Under the pieces are notes generated by a model. The model worked only from the letters and a program-made list of their open reading frames with translations. It had not been told where the DNA came from and did not search any database. From Burkholderia gladioli (GTDB taxonomy: Bacteria > Pseudomonadota > Gammaproteobacteria > Burkholderiales > Burkholderiaceae): DNA of 64,000 nucleotides. Shown piece by piece: positions 51,416 to 60,359 of this stretch; the stretch's first letter is position 1, and every line of letters starts with the position of its first letter. Made by a program: the position numbers and the translations under genes. The stretch covers positions 1,612,001-1,676,000 of the forward strand of contig NZ_CP009323.1 in the NCBI RefSeq assembly GCF_000959725.1, read 5' to 3'.

Positions 51416-54058
51416 TTAGTCGGTCAGTGCGGCGGTGGCGCGCTGTTGCTGTTCGCGCGCACGTTTGTCGAGTTCGTTCCTGACGAGTTGCGCGACGGCC
51501 TGCGCGTCGACGCCGGGCGGCGCATAGACGTTGATCACGGTCGGCGCGGTTGGCACCGCCACGACGGCCGGCGTGGCCGGGCGCGAGGCGTTGAGGGGCG
51601 CGCGCAGGTCGAAGGGCGTGGTCGACCGGGCCGGCATGGCGACCGGCGCGAGCGGTGACGGCAGGGCTGCGCTCGCCAGGCTGGAGGTGACGAACAATTG
51701 GCCGGCCGTCAGCGCGCCGACCATCATGCTGGGCAGTTTCGAGGGATCGCCCTTCGACGCGGCCGCGATCCTGGTGTGGTCCACCAGGGTGGGCGCGTCC
51801 GGCCCGCTTGCGCCGGCCGCCTTGGCGCCGGACCCGGGCTTGCCCTGGTTGAAAGCACGATAGACGCCCATCCCCAGCTCGAACACCGAGTACAGGGTGC
51901 TGATGAGCCGGATGGGTGGCCACAGCTTCGCGGCGAAGCCGCCGATCTTCAGGGCGGTGCCGAGCACACCGCCAGCCGCGCTGGCCGTTCGGACCACGCC
52001 CAGGGCCGCGGTCGCCTTCGAGACCACGGTGCTTGCCACGCTCCCAAGCATGCCGAGCAGGCGCGCGCCGAGGGGGGCGGCGGTTTTCGCGGCCGTGGCC
52101 GCCGCCGGCAAGGTCGAGACGGCCGCGGTGGCGGCGCGCGCCGCCGGACCGGCCAGAACCACGCCTCGCGCGACTGTCGGCGCGGCCTGCGCGAGCGCAC
52201 GCGCGGCCGGGGTGGCGGCTGCCGCGCCACGGGCTGCGGTCACGCCGACGGCACCAGCGGCACCAGCAGCAACGCGGCCGCCAAGCACCATCGAGGCGAT
52301 GGCCCGTGCCGCCGACAGGAGCCCATACCCCTTGGTGATCAGGCCGCCGACGCTGAGCGCCAGTCCGCCGACCACGGCCACCGTCGAGCCGACCACCTTG
52401 GCGGCGCCGGGATGCGCGTTGACGGTATCGATCACCGATCGCATGCCCGCCTGAGCCAGACCGATGCCCGCGTCGTGGACCGGCTGGACGCTTTCCCCGG
52501 CTTGCTGCTTGAAGGTGCCGACCTGGGCGTGAAGGATCGCCTCGTTGCCGCGCGTCGTCTTGCTGGCCGCCGCGACCGTGGTATCGAGGCCGGCTGCCTT
52601 TTGTGCCCTGGTCGTGTCGGCTTGAATATCGGCCAGGTGAGAATAGAGCGACTTCATGTAGGTCGCGGCGGCCGGATTGGTAAAGAGCGAATCGATCCTG
52701 GCGACGATCTGCGCATCGTCCTTGATGCCCATGTCGTTCCATCGCTTGACCCGTGCCGCCAGCCAGTCGGCTGGCGCCGCGCGCAGCGTCTTGGCCTCGG
52801 TCAGTGCGTCCTGCTGGAAACTTGTCGCCGCGCCGGAGGGGTCGCGATTGATTTTCCGGGGATCGACCAGCCCCTCGTCGATCAGGTTGCTGATGTTTTT
52901 CGGGCTCAGCTTGTGGCCGTCGGCCAGGCTATCGATGACGGCCGCGAATCCCTTGCCGGCGTCCTTGCCGCCGAGCTCGTCGATGACCGACTTCGATTGA
53001 ATATAAAGCGCGTTCGATCCCAGGCCCTTGACCGCGGCACCGCCGGCCTTCGCGAACTTGGCGTACTGGTCGGCATCGACGTCGCCCTTGTTCATGGCGA
53101 TGAGTCGATGAATCGCGTCGATTTCAGGGGTTGCCGTCTTTTCGTCCTTGAGACCGTCACGTCCCTGGGCGAGGTCCAGCAGGCTCGCGAATTTGGCATC
53201 GCGGATCTTCGCTTCCGCCTCGTCGTTCATCGAGGCATTCGCGAAATGCTCCTTGCCGCGGGCCTCGGCGATCTGCGTTGCCAGCGCGAAGTTGTCGGTC
53301 TTCTGCAGCGCGTCGCTGATCAGCGCGAAGTTTTCGTCGCGACTGACCCCCGGCATCGACTTGGTGCGCGCATAGCGCTCGGCGGCCTCGATGGTCTGTG
53401 GCGCCGCCCCCGATACCTGCATTTGCAGGCGCACGTCGTCGAAACTCTTCTGCTCGCCCATCACGACGCGGACATTGTCGAGGATGGCCTTGCCGGCCCC
53501 CTGCAGTTTCTCGCCGCCGTCCTTGATCTCCGCGGCGCGCTTGCTGCGCCGTTCGCGGCGGGTTTCCTCCCTGGTGGCCTGCTCGAGGGAACTGGTGGTC
53601 GCCTCGATATTGCGCTTCAGCGCGCGCTGCTGGGCGGCCAGGTTGCGCGTATTGAGGCCGGCCTCGCCGAGTTCGGAGGAGAGTGCGCCGACGGCGCGCG
53701 TCTGGCTGCGCTGCTTCGCCTCGAGCTCGCCGACCGCGCCGCTGGCATTGGCCAGCGCCGCGACCAGGCGCTGCGACGGCTGTCCCGAGCTCTGGAGCGA
53801 GCGCGAAAGCGTACCGACCCGTTCGCGCGCATCGGCGAGCGCCCGGTTGGTATCGCCCAGTTCGCCGCGCATCGCGCGCAGCGACTTTATCGATTCCTGT
53901 TGCTTGCCGAGCTTCTCGAGCTCGGCCTTCAGCGAGGCGACGTCCTCGCTCGCCTGCTCCGCGGGTTGCGACACGCCGCGATTGAGCGAGTCCTGGATCG
54001 ACTTCGTCCAGGCGGTGATGGTGTCCAGCATCACGCGCAGGTTGTCGGCGTTGTTCAT
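51416..54058 (-). CDS. T: Phage tail tape measure protein T
   Basis: An 880-residue tape measure protein setting tail length and forming part of the injected channel. The N-terminal 200 residues are coiled coil (SLKAELEKLGKQQESIKSLRA, ERVGTLSRSL), a middle globular part follows, then two or three hydrophobic segments (about 560-610; VVGSTVAVVGGLALSVGGL) and a very Ala-rich region. The C-terminus has APTVINVYAPPGVDAQAVAQLV, typical of these proteins. The ATG overlaps the E' stop codon. Confidence 0.93.
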   Translation of the reverse strand: MNNADNLRVMLDTITAWTKSIQDSLNRGVSQPAEQASEDVASLKAELEKLGKQQESIKSLRAMRGELGDTNRALADARERVGTLSRSLQSSGQPSQRLVAALANASGAVGELEAKQRSQTRAVGALSSELGEAGLNTRNLAAQQRALKRNIEATTSSLEQATREETRRERRSKRAAEIKDGGEKLQGAGKAILDNVRVVMGEQKSFDDVRLQMQVSGAAPQTIEAAERYARTKSMPGVSRDENFALISDALQKTDNFALATQIAEARGKEHFANASMNDEAEAKIRDAKFASLLDLAQGRDGLKDEKTATPEIDAIHRLIAMNKGDVDADQYAKFAKAGGAAVKGLGSNALYIQSKSVIDELGGKDAGKGFAAVIDSLADGHKLSPKNISNLIDEGLVDPRKINRDPSGAATSFQQDALTEAKTLRAAPADWLAARVKRWNDMGIKDDAQIVARIDSLFTNPAAATYMKSLYSHLADIQADTTRAQKAAGLDTTVAAASKTTRGNEAILHAQVGTFKQQAGESVQPVHDAGIGLAQAGMRSVIDTVNAHPGAAKVVGSTVAVVGGLALSVGGLITKGYGLLSAARAIASMVLGGRVAAGAAGAVGVTAARGAAAATPAARALAQAAPTVARGVVLAGPAARAATAAVSTLPAAATAAKTAAPLGARLLGMLGSVASTVVSKATAALGVVRTASAAGGVLGTALKIGGFAAKLWPPIRLISTLYSVFELGMGVYRAFNQGKPGSGAKAAGASGPDAPTLVDHTRIAAASKGDPSKLPSMMVGALTAGQLFVTSSLASAALPSPLAPVAMPARSTTPFDLRAPLNASRPATPAVVAVPTAPTVINVYAPPGVDAQAVAQLVRNELDKRAREQQQRATAALTD

Positions 54059-54228
54059 GTTTCCTCGTATCCGCTACGTATCCGCGCGCGTTCGCGCCAG
54101 TCCATCAGCTCCGCCAGGGAGAAGCCGTCCATCTCGCGCGGCGTCCAGTGGAACACCGTCGCGATATCCGCCATCGCGTCTTCTACGCGCTCGGGGATTC
54201 CATGCTCGCTTTGAGCGCCTTCGGCATC
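54055..54228 (-). CDS. E': Frameshift extension E' of the tail assembly chaperone
   Basis: A 57-residue extension read only after a -1 frameshift from gene E. It contains MADIATVFHWTPREMDGFSLAELMDWRERARIRSG, the P2 GpE-family domain, and ends overlapping the T start codon. The frame has no good start of its own next to the domain. In P2 the E+E' fusion is made the same way and helps load the tape measure. Confidence 0.88.
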   Translation of the reverse strand, partial: DAEGAQSEHGIPERVEDAMADIATVFHWTPREMDGFSLAELMDWRERARIRSGYEET

Positions 54229-54530
54229 AAAAAACCGGCGAAGATACCTCCCAGCGCAACCAGGTCGGCCGGGTCCATCGCATGCACGTCGGCGGGCGTC
54301 AGCGCCGGGCTCGTGATGCGCGGCAGCACCTTGCACAGCGCGTCGACGTCGAGGTTGACGAGCGCCGACAGCGAGGTGCCGCGCAGCGCGCCGGCATCGG
54401 GCTTGGCCAGCGTCACCTGGGTGATCGTCTGCTCGCCGCGCGCGATCGGCGTGTCGAGCGTGTGCGTGTTCGTGGCGTTGTCGCTGGTGCTCGTCGGATC
54501 CTGGTTTTCCGTGTTCATGTCGTCACTCAT
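54183..54530 (-). CDS. E: Tail assembly chaperone E
   Basis: A 115-residue P2 gpE-type chaperone (TITQVTLAKPDAGALRGTSLSALVNLDVDALCKVLPRITSPALTPADVHAMDPADLVALGGIFAGFL). The slippery heptamer lies near its 3' end, so a fraction of ribosomes shift to E'. It lies between FII and T as in P2. Confidence 0.9.
   Translation of the reverse strand: MSDDMNTENQDPTSTSDNATNTHTLDTPIARGEQTITQVTLAKPDAGALRGTSLSALVNLDVDALCKVLPRITSPALTPADVHAMDPADLVALGGIFAGFLMPKALKASMESPSA
54228..54234 (-). promoter_or_regulatory. -1 programmed frameshift slippery site T-TTT-TTG
   Basis: The minus strand reads GGT-TTT-TTG in frame E, giving the heptamer T-TTT-TTG known from P2 gene E. Slipping back one base joins E to the E' frame, giving GFFDAEGAQSEHG. 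Confidence 0.88.
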
Positions 54531-54587
54531 GGTGGCTAGGTTGAGGTGAGGGAAAGCGGTGCCGCGCCGGTCGGCGCGGCCGGGGTG

Positions 54588-55097
54588 TTACAGGCCGATC
54601 GCGTTGCGCAGGCCGGAGGCTAGGTCCGTGCCGTTGACGTTCTCGATCATGTTGATGAAGTCGAGTTCGATCAGCACGAAGCCGTTGATCGACAGCTTGT
54701 AGTAGCTGGCGTTGGTCGTGACCTTGAAGCTGGTGTCGTCCTTGACCTTGGCCTTGCCCATGTCGATTTCCTCGTGGCGGCCGCGCACCACGATCTCGAC
54801 CGAGTCGTACTTCGCGCTGTCCTCGGCCTGGTAGGCGCCGGCGAAGCGCAGCAGCACGCCGTCGTGGGTGGTGATGCCCCACTGGCCGAGCACGTCTTCC
54901 ATGAAACCGCCGCAGGTCCAGACCAGCTGGATTTCCTCGTTGCCGAGGTCCAGCTTGACCGGGCCGCTCATGCCGGCGCCCTGCCAGGATTCGGTCTTGC
55001 GTTTGAGCTTGGGCAGCTCGAGTTCCTGCACCTCACCGGCGAAACGGTTGCCGTTGTAGAACAGGTTGAAATTCTTGAGTTTGCGTGGCATTCCCAT
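54588..55097 (-). CDS. FII: Phage major tail tube protein FII
   Basis: A 169-residue P2 FII homologue (MPRKLKNFNLFYNGNRFAGEVQELELPKLKRKTESWQGAGMSGPVKLDLG). Builds the inner tube of the contractile tail. Placed directly after the sheath gene with a 27-bp gap. Confidence 0.95.
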   Translation of the reverse strand: MGMPRKLKNFNLFYNGNRFAGEVQELELPKLKRKTESWQGAGMSGPVKLDLGNEEIQLVWTCGGFMEDVLGQWGITTHDGVLLRFAGAYQAEDSAKYDSVEIVVRGRHEEIDMGKAKVKDDTSFKVTTNASYYKLSINGFVLIELDFINMIENVNGTDLASGLRNAIGL

Positions 55098-55124
55098 CGT
55101 GTCTGACTCCAGGTTGGGCCGTGG

Positions 55125-56297
55125 TTAGGCCGTCACGCGATCGGCGAAGGTCGCGAGATAGCGGTCGGTGAAGCGCTGGCGCAGCATCAGGTTCTCGAGC
55201 GGCGGCACCGGCGTGTAGTCGTAGTCGATGTACATCGCGCCCGAGGCGAGCTCGTCGGAGGTGTTCGGCTCCGGGTCGTACCAGGAGCTGCCGCCGATCA
55301 GGTAGCCGTTCGAGATCTGGCGGCGGAACCAGCCGTTGATGTTCTCGATGATGTCGCGGGCCAGCGACGGGTTCAGCGCGCCGTCGACATTGCCCATCTG
55401 GGCCTCGGCCAGCGAATCGGCGATCACCTGCGCGGTGCGCGTGTAGTTCTCGAACACGAACTTGGTGTCGGCCGCGCAGGTGCGCGAGCCCCAGAAGCGG
55501 AAGCCGTTGTAGTTCACCAGCGTCGTCACTTCGTTCTCGTTCAGGTAGCCCGCGTCGGTGGCCGGGTCCTGCAGGTCCCAGGACACGTCGGCCGAGATGC
55601 CCGTCACGCCGTTGACCACGACGTTCGAGAGCGTCTTGTGCCAGCCGATGTCGTTGTCGATCTTGGCGCGCAGGCCGGCGGCGATGGCCGGTGCGGGGAT
55701 CGTCACGGTGGTGCTGGTGGTGCTGTCCCAGCCGAGGAAATCCGGCCACACGACCATCAGCTCGCGCTGGCCGAACTGCTTGCGGTAGGTGACCGCGTCT
55801 TCCTTGGTCTTGCAGCCGTAGGCCGAGACGTAGACGAAGGCGCGCAGCGACTGCGCGATCGGCGCCAGCGCATTGGCCACCGCCGGCGTGTCCAGGCCCG
55901 GCGCGACCAGGATGCGCGGCTTCACGCCCAGGCTCGCCTGCGCGGTCAGCAGCGCCTTGGCGCCCGTGTACTTGCCGTCGGCGGTGACCGTGCCGATCAC
56001 GTTCGAGGCGGTTTCGGCGTCGTCCTTGCCGTCCGGCACGCGCACCACGACCGTGATCGGCTTGGTCTGCTGGCCGATCGCGTTGAGCGTGCGGTACAGC
56101 GTGCCCTTGGTGCCGGCCTTGCCGAGCGCCGAGACCACGTTGGTCAGCAGCACCGGGGTGTTGAGGGGGAAGGTGGCGTCGTCGGCGTCGGAGCCCGTGC
56201 AGACGATGCCGAGCACGGCCGTCGAGACGGAGCGGATCGGCGGGCCGCCGTCCGTGACTTCGATGACGCGTACACCGTGGTGGTAATCCTGCGGCAT
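55125..56297 (-). CDS. FI: Phage tail sheath protein FI
   Basis: A 390-residue contractile sheath protein starting MPQDYHHGVRVIEVTDGGPPIRSVSTAVLGIVCTG. Family motifs are VLLTNVVSALGKAGTKGTLYRTLNAIG, RKQFGQRELMVVWPDF, NYNGFRFWGSRTCAADTKFVFENYTRTAQVIADSLAEA and a terminal PPLENLMLRQRFTDRYLATF. It heads the FI-FII-E-T-U-D block. Confidence 0.95.
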   Translation of the reverse strand: MPQDYHHGVRVIEVTDGGPPIRSVSTAVLGIVCTGSDADDATFPLNTPVLLTNVVSALGKAGTKGTLYRTLNAIGQQTKPITVVVRVPDGKDDAETASNVIGTVTADGKYTGAKALLTAQASLGVKPRILVAPGLDTPAVANALAPIAQSLRAFVYVSAYGCKTKEDAVTYRKQFGQRELMVVWPDFLGWDSTTSTTVTIPAPAIAAGLRAKIDNDIGWHKTLSNVVVNGVTGISADVSWDLQDPATDAGYLNENEVTTLVNYNGFRFWGSRTCAADTKFVFENYTRTAQVIADSLAEAQMGNVDGALNPSLARDIIENINGWFRRQISNGYLIGGSSWYDPEPNTSDELASGAMYIDYDYTPVPPLENLMLRQRFTDRYLATFADRVTA

Positions 56298-56346
56298 AGC
56301 TAAATCTCCAGTGGTGAGAGGGGTTCGGGGTGATGCGGCGCGCGGC

Positions 56347-57207
56347 TTACGGCTGCGCGGTCGAGGTCGGCGCCGGCGCGCTGGCCGTCTCCGACGTCGA
56401 TTCCTGGGTGGGCGCGGCTTGCGCGGTCGACGTCGGATCGGTGGTCGGCTGGCTGGCCGGATCCTGGGTCGGGTTCTGGGGCTGGTCCGGGGCGGCGGCG
56501 GCCTGCGTGATGCCGGCGCTCGAGTCCGTCGTCGTGCCGGTCGTCGCGTTCGTGTCGGCCGAGTTGGTCGAGCTGGTCGAGCTGGTCGGATCGGTCGGCG
56601 TCGACGTGTTCGGCGGCAGCGGCTCGGCCTTCGGCGGCACATAGGGCGCCGGCTGCGACGGCCACACGATCGCGTCGGGCGAGCTCGCACCCTCGAAGGC
56701 GGAAACCAGGGCCATCTGGTACGCGGCCCAGGCCTTGAAGTAATAGATGCCCTCGTCGTCGAGCTGGCCGGCCGCGTAGGCGTCGGCCTTGCCTTCGTTG
56801 GCCTTCTTGGCCTTGGCCATCAGCATGTCGAAGGTCTGCTGCGCGGCGGCCTGCTGCTCGGCGGCGATCACCGAGGCGGGCACCACCCAGGCGCCATCCA
56901 CCCACGCGTGGCGCGGCGACGGACGCGGCTCGGTGGTCAGGCCCAGCTCGTCGGGGGTCTTGCCGGCCACCGAGATCTCGACCGGCTCGCCGGTGTCGGT
57001 GCGGTAGCAGATCCGGCCGCGATAGTCGGGCAGCAGGAACCAGGCGCCGTCGCGATAGAACGGCCAGCTGGTGGGCGTGCGCTCCGGCGGCGCGTCGAGC
57101 GTCGCGTTGGCGGGGATCAGCCAGCGGCCGTCGTTGCGCGGGTCCGCGTCGGGCTGGCCGCTGCTCAGGTACTCGCCGGTGGACGAGCTGTAGTGATGGA
57201 TCAGCAT
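56347..57207 (-). CDS. Tail fibre assembly-type protein with long Ser/Thr/Pro tail
   Basis: A 286-residue protein. The first 130 residues (MLIHHYSSSTGEYLSSGQPDADPRNDGRWLIPANAT, FYRDGAWFLLPDYRG) and AAQQTFDMLMAKAKKANE are those of phage tail-fibre assembly/chaperone proteins that follow the fibre gene. The last 90 residues are low-complexity Ser/Thr/Pro/Gln/Ala (TSTPTDPTSSTSSTNSADTN). It takes the P2 gene G position. Confidence 0.78.
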   Translation of the reverse strand: MLIHHYSSSTGEYLSSGQPDADPRNDGRWLIPANATLDAPPERTPTSWPFYRDGAWFLLPDYRGRICYRTDTGEPVEISVAGKTPDELGLTTEPRPSPRHAWVDGAWVVPASVIAAEQQAAAQQTFDMLMAKAKKANEGKADAYAAGQLDDEGIYYFKAWAAYQMALVSAFEGASSPDAIVWPSQPAPYVPPKAEPLPPNTSTPTDPTSSTSSTNSADTNATTGTTTDSSAGITQAAAAPDQPQNPTQDPASQPTTDPTSTAQAAPTQESTSETASAPAPTSTAQP

Positions 57208-57225
57208 GGTTGGGTGTCCGTAGGG

Positions 57226-59814
57226 TTAGTAGGCGCGGATCATGGCGAGCAGCGCGATGTTTCGGGGACGGGATTCGTTGCCGCCGTCGGCGTTGATGGT
57301 GATGGCGTGGGTGTGACCGCCGGCGCCGCCGATACCGACGTTGTGGCCGTGCGTGCCATCGCCTGCAAACTGGATGTTTGAGCTGGATGAGGCGATGTCG
57401 GCCGAGTCGCCGCCGCCGACGGCTTGTTCGCTGCCCGAGCCATTGGTATCGGAACCGGTCAGCGACCCGCCGTAAGGCGGTCTCAGCAGTCGGGAATAGA
57501 TGCCGTTGGCGTGGTTGTGTCCTTGGTCCCAGAAGCTATGGTTGTGCCAGCCCTGTGTATCGGTCCAAGCGGTGTGGGTGTGGTCGCCCACCGCATTAGC
57601 TGTTGCACCGTGTGCATGCCAGCTGTTCTGACTGTCCTGCCAGGAGCCGATCACGCGGTTGGCGTCGATGCCGCGTGCATCGTCCCAGGCACGGATCGTT
57701 TCACCGCGCAACTCGGGTAGCCGGAAGGTGAGCGCGCTGTCGCCGGTCGAAAAGCAGCCCCAGCGTCCATTTGCCCAGTCGGCATCGGAGACCAGCGCGC
57801 CGCTGGCCTGGGCATAAGCCCATAGCTCGGGATAGTCGGCCCGGTTCACCAGCGAGCCGTTGGCTTTCAAGTAGCCGGCACGCACCGTCGCGCGCGGCTC
57901 GAAGACGATCTGGCCGACAGCGGCGGCCGAGATGGTGGAGAGCACCCATTCAGTGGTGGCAAGGCGCTGCGAACGGTCGCCCGCGGCAGGCGTCGGGCCG
58001 GACACGTTGATGTTGAAGCGCGTGCCGTTGGCCTCGAACTGGACGATCGCCTGCGAATCGCACGTGATACCGAAGCGGCCATCGCCGTTGTGAAACAAGC
58101 CAGTGTCTAGCGAGCTGTCGGTTGCAAAGACGAGGGACGGAGCGCTGGCCGTGCCGTCGTCGAGTAACAGGCGCTTGCCCAGTCCTATTGTGACGTCGCC
58201 CGAGATGGTGCCGCCGGTGCGTTTGTCGAGCGGATCGACCAGACCTTCGTGCCAGACACGCTGGCCGTCGACACGGAAGGTGCGGTCGAAAACGTAGTAT
58301 TGGAACGCTCCGCTAGCAGGTGTCCACCAGCCGAAGGAGTCCTTGTTGCTATAGAGGTAGCCCGTGAGCTGTCCCAGACGGATGTGTGCCTCTGTCGCCG
58401 CCTGTCCTACCGTCAGCTCGCCTAGGATGTTGACGTTTCCGCCTGTGGTAATGCCGTTTGCGCTGCCGTCGATCATGACGCGGCCGCTGGCGTGCTCCCA
58501 CGAGAACGGTCGAAAGTCACTGAATTGCCCGGTCGGATCACCTTGCTTGGTCGACAGCAGATAGGCGGAGCGACCATCGTTACGGATCATCGCACCATAG
58601 TCGCCGCTAGTGGCGCGGAAATTTGCACCGCCCGCGTCGAGTTGCTCTGAGGTGACGCCGCCTGACGCCTTGATACTGCCGGCCACCTGCAGTTGGTTGC
58701 GGCCGTCGTCGTTGGTCGTACCCACTAGGACGCGCCCCGATTGCACCACGCGCAAACGCTCCTGGCTCGCCGTGATGAGCGACGTAGTACCGTTGCCGCT
58801 GGTGCCGAGCATCGTGTTGTTGTCGCCCGTCACGGAGAAGTAGGCGGTGAAATCGTCGGTGTTGACGGTTGCGCGGGCCTTGCCCCGGCCCGCCGTCAGG
58901 GCGCCGTGCGCCGAGATATCGCCGGCCGACTGGATGGTCGAGACGCCGTCGTCATTGAGCGTGCCGAACAGCGTGCGCTGACCTTGGGTCAGACGCATCA
59001 CGCGTGTCATGTTGGCATCATCGCGCCCATCGTTCGGAACGTAATTGAGATAGAAGTCGAGGTACTCGCTCCCCCACACGCCACCATTGAAACCAGCCTT
59101 GATCGAGGCGGCGAGGCGGGGTACGGTGTCTCCGAGCTTCGCATCACCGAACGTAGCCGAGAAGCGCAGCTTGCCCTCCATGCTCAGCGCTCCGCCGACG
59201 GGTGAGACATTGAGCTGCGCGCTGTCATGCCCTGCCGGGCCTTGCACCCCAATCGGCCCATTGAAGACCCCGCCGTCATACGACATATAGCGCTTGGCCG
59301 CGCCCAGCGGCGTGACCGCGCGAACATCGTCCGTGCCCGCCTTGACCTCGTCCTGCGTGGCCAGCTCGACCACGCCCTGGCGGATCGTCGTTGCCGGCGG
59401 GTTGAGAAAACTGGTGGGCCCGAACTGCAGCTGCGAGGCATCGATGCTCGCGAACACCGCATCGGCCGCCAGCAGCAGGATCGCCGAGGACGACTTCTCC
59501 ATGATCGCCGTGTCCTGCACATACACGCCGAACAGCACGCCATTGTCGAGATAGAGCCCGAAGCCGAACAGCGAATACTGATCGCTCGTATCGTCCTGGA
59601 TCACGACGTGGATGGTGTCGGGCGCGACGTTGTCGCCGCCGAAGGTGGTCACGCGCTTGCGCTCGTTGGGTAGCGCCTGCAGGCCGCGATCGAAGGCGAA
59701 GCTGGCCGTCGCGAGGCCGATCGAGACGACCTTGCGCGCCGTGGTGCCGGTATTGCCCTGCGCGACCAGCGCGGCCCGCCCGGCATCGGTGATTTGGATC
59801 AGGTTTCCTGCCAT
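57226..59814 (-). CDS. H: Tail fibre protein H with collar-like tip
   Basis: An 862-residue tail fibre. The N-terminal 150 residues (NLIQITDAGRAALVAQGNTGTTARKVVSIGLATA, IRQGVVELATQDEVKAGTDDVRAVTPL) form the baseplate-attaching and repeat region. The long middle is beta-rich shaft. The C-terminal 200 residues are a phage collar domain (GYLKANGSLVNRADYPELWAYAQ, FRLPELRGETIRAWDDARGID) with six HxH motifs (HAH, HTH, HNH, HNH, HGH, HTH), which in related fibre tips bind metal ions. GC content dips around 58300-58700. It determines host range. Confidence 0.9.
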   Translation of the reverse strand: MAGNLIQITDAGRAALVAQGNTGTTARKVVSIGLATASFAFDRGLQALPNERKRVTTFGGDNVAPDTIHVVIQDDTSDQYSLFGFGLYLDNGVLFGVYVQDTAIMEKSSSAILLLAADAVFASIDASQLQFGPTSFLNPPATTIRQGVVELATQDEVKAGTDDVRAVTPLGAAKRYMSYDGGVFNGPIGVQGPAGHDSAQLNVSPVGGALSMEGKLRFSATFGDAKLGDTVPRLAASIKAGFNGGVWGSEYLDFYLNYVPNDGRDDANMTRVMRLTQGQRTLFGTLNDDGVSTIQSAGDISAHGALTAGRGKARATVNTDDFTAYFSVTGDNNTMLGTSGNGTTSLITASQERLRVVQSGRVLVGTTNDDGRNQLQVAGSIKASGGVTSEQLDAGGANFRATSGDYGAMIRNDGRSAYLLSTKQGDPTGQFSDFRPFSWEHASGRVMIDGSANGITTGGNVNILGELTVGQAATEAHIRLGQLTGYLYSNKDSFGWWTPASGAFQYYVFDRTFRVDGQRVWHEGLVDPLDKRTGGTISGDVTIGLGKRLLLDDGTASAPSLVFATDSSLDTGLFHNGDGRFGITCDSQAIVQFEANGTRFNINVSGPTPAAGDRSQRLATTEWVLSTISAAAVGQIVFEPRATVRAGYLKANGSLVNRADYPELWAYAQASGALVSDADWANGRWGCFSTGDSALTFRLPELRGETIRAWDDARGIDANRVIGSWQDSQNSWHAHGATANAVGDHTHTAWTDTQGWHNHSFWDQGHNHANGIYSRLLRPPYGGSLTGSDTNGSGSEQAVGGGDSADIASSSSNIQFAGDGTHGHNVGIGGAGGHTHAITINADGGNESRPRNIALLAMIRAY

Positions 59815-59816
59815 GT

Positions 59817-60359
59817 TCAGTTATCCGTGAGGTTCAGCCTGCGATAGAGAGCCGCCTGGGCGCCGGCGCCGATGCGTTGCCTGCCGCTCGCGCTGAAGCC
59901 CTGCGTGAGCGTGTAGTGCGCGCTGCCGCGCTTGGCGCGATCGACCTCGGCGATGATGTCGGCCACGTAGTCGGCCGTGACGGGCACGTTGTCCCGCTCG
60001 CCCACCGTCAGCACGATTTCGAAGGTGCCCGGCTGGCCCGGCGGCGCGGTCTCGAACCACTCGCGCATCGCCACGTTGGCGCCGAACGAGGCGCATACCT
60101 GGCGCACCGCCTCCGCCGTGCCCTTGATGCGCGCGATGCGGATCGCGGCCTTGACGCGTGCGCGCTTGACCTGCTCGGGCCAGTAGTCCTTCCAGGTCTC
60201 GACGCCCATGTGCCAGGCCAGCCACGGCAGGAAGGCGAGCGGGATGCGATCCGGGTCCATCAGCGTGTCGAGCGTGACCGGGATCGCGCCGAGCGGCGCA
60301 TTGGCCTCGGCCAGGCGCTGCTCGAGCACGGTCGCGTTCGGCGGCAGCAGCTTATTCAT
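59817..60359 (-). CDS. I: Baseplate protein I
   Basis: A 180-residue P2 gpI homologue (LEQRLAEANAPLGAIPVTLDTLMDPDRIPLAFLPWLAWHMGVETWKDYWPEQVKRARVKAAI). The start at 60359 follows GGAG; an ATG at 60374 inside gpJ is the alternative. Overlaps the gpJ 3' end, as in P2. Confidence 0.93.
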   Translation of the reverse strand: MNKLLPPNATVLEQRLAEANAPLGAIPVTLDTLMDPDRIPLAFLPWLAWHMGVETWKDYWPEQVKRARVKAAIRIARIKGTAEAVRQVCASFGANVAMREWFETAPPGQPGTFEIVLTVGERDNVPVTADYVADIIAEVDRAKRGSAHYTLTQGFSASGRQRIGAGAQAALYRRLNLTDN

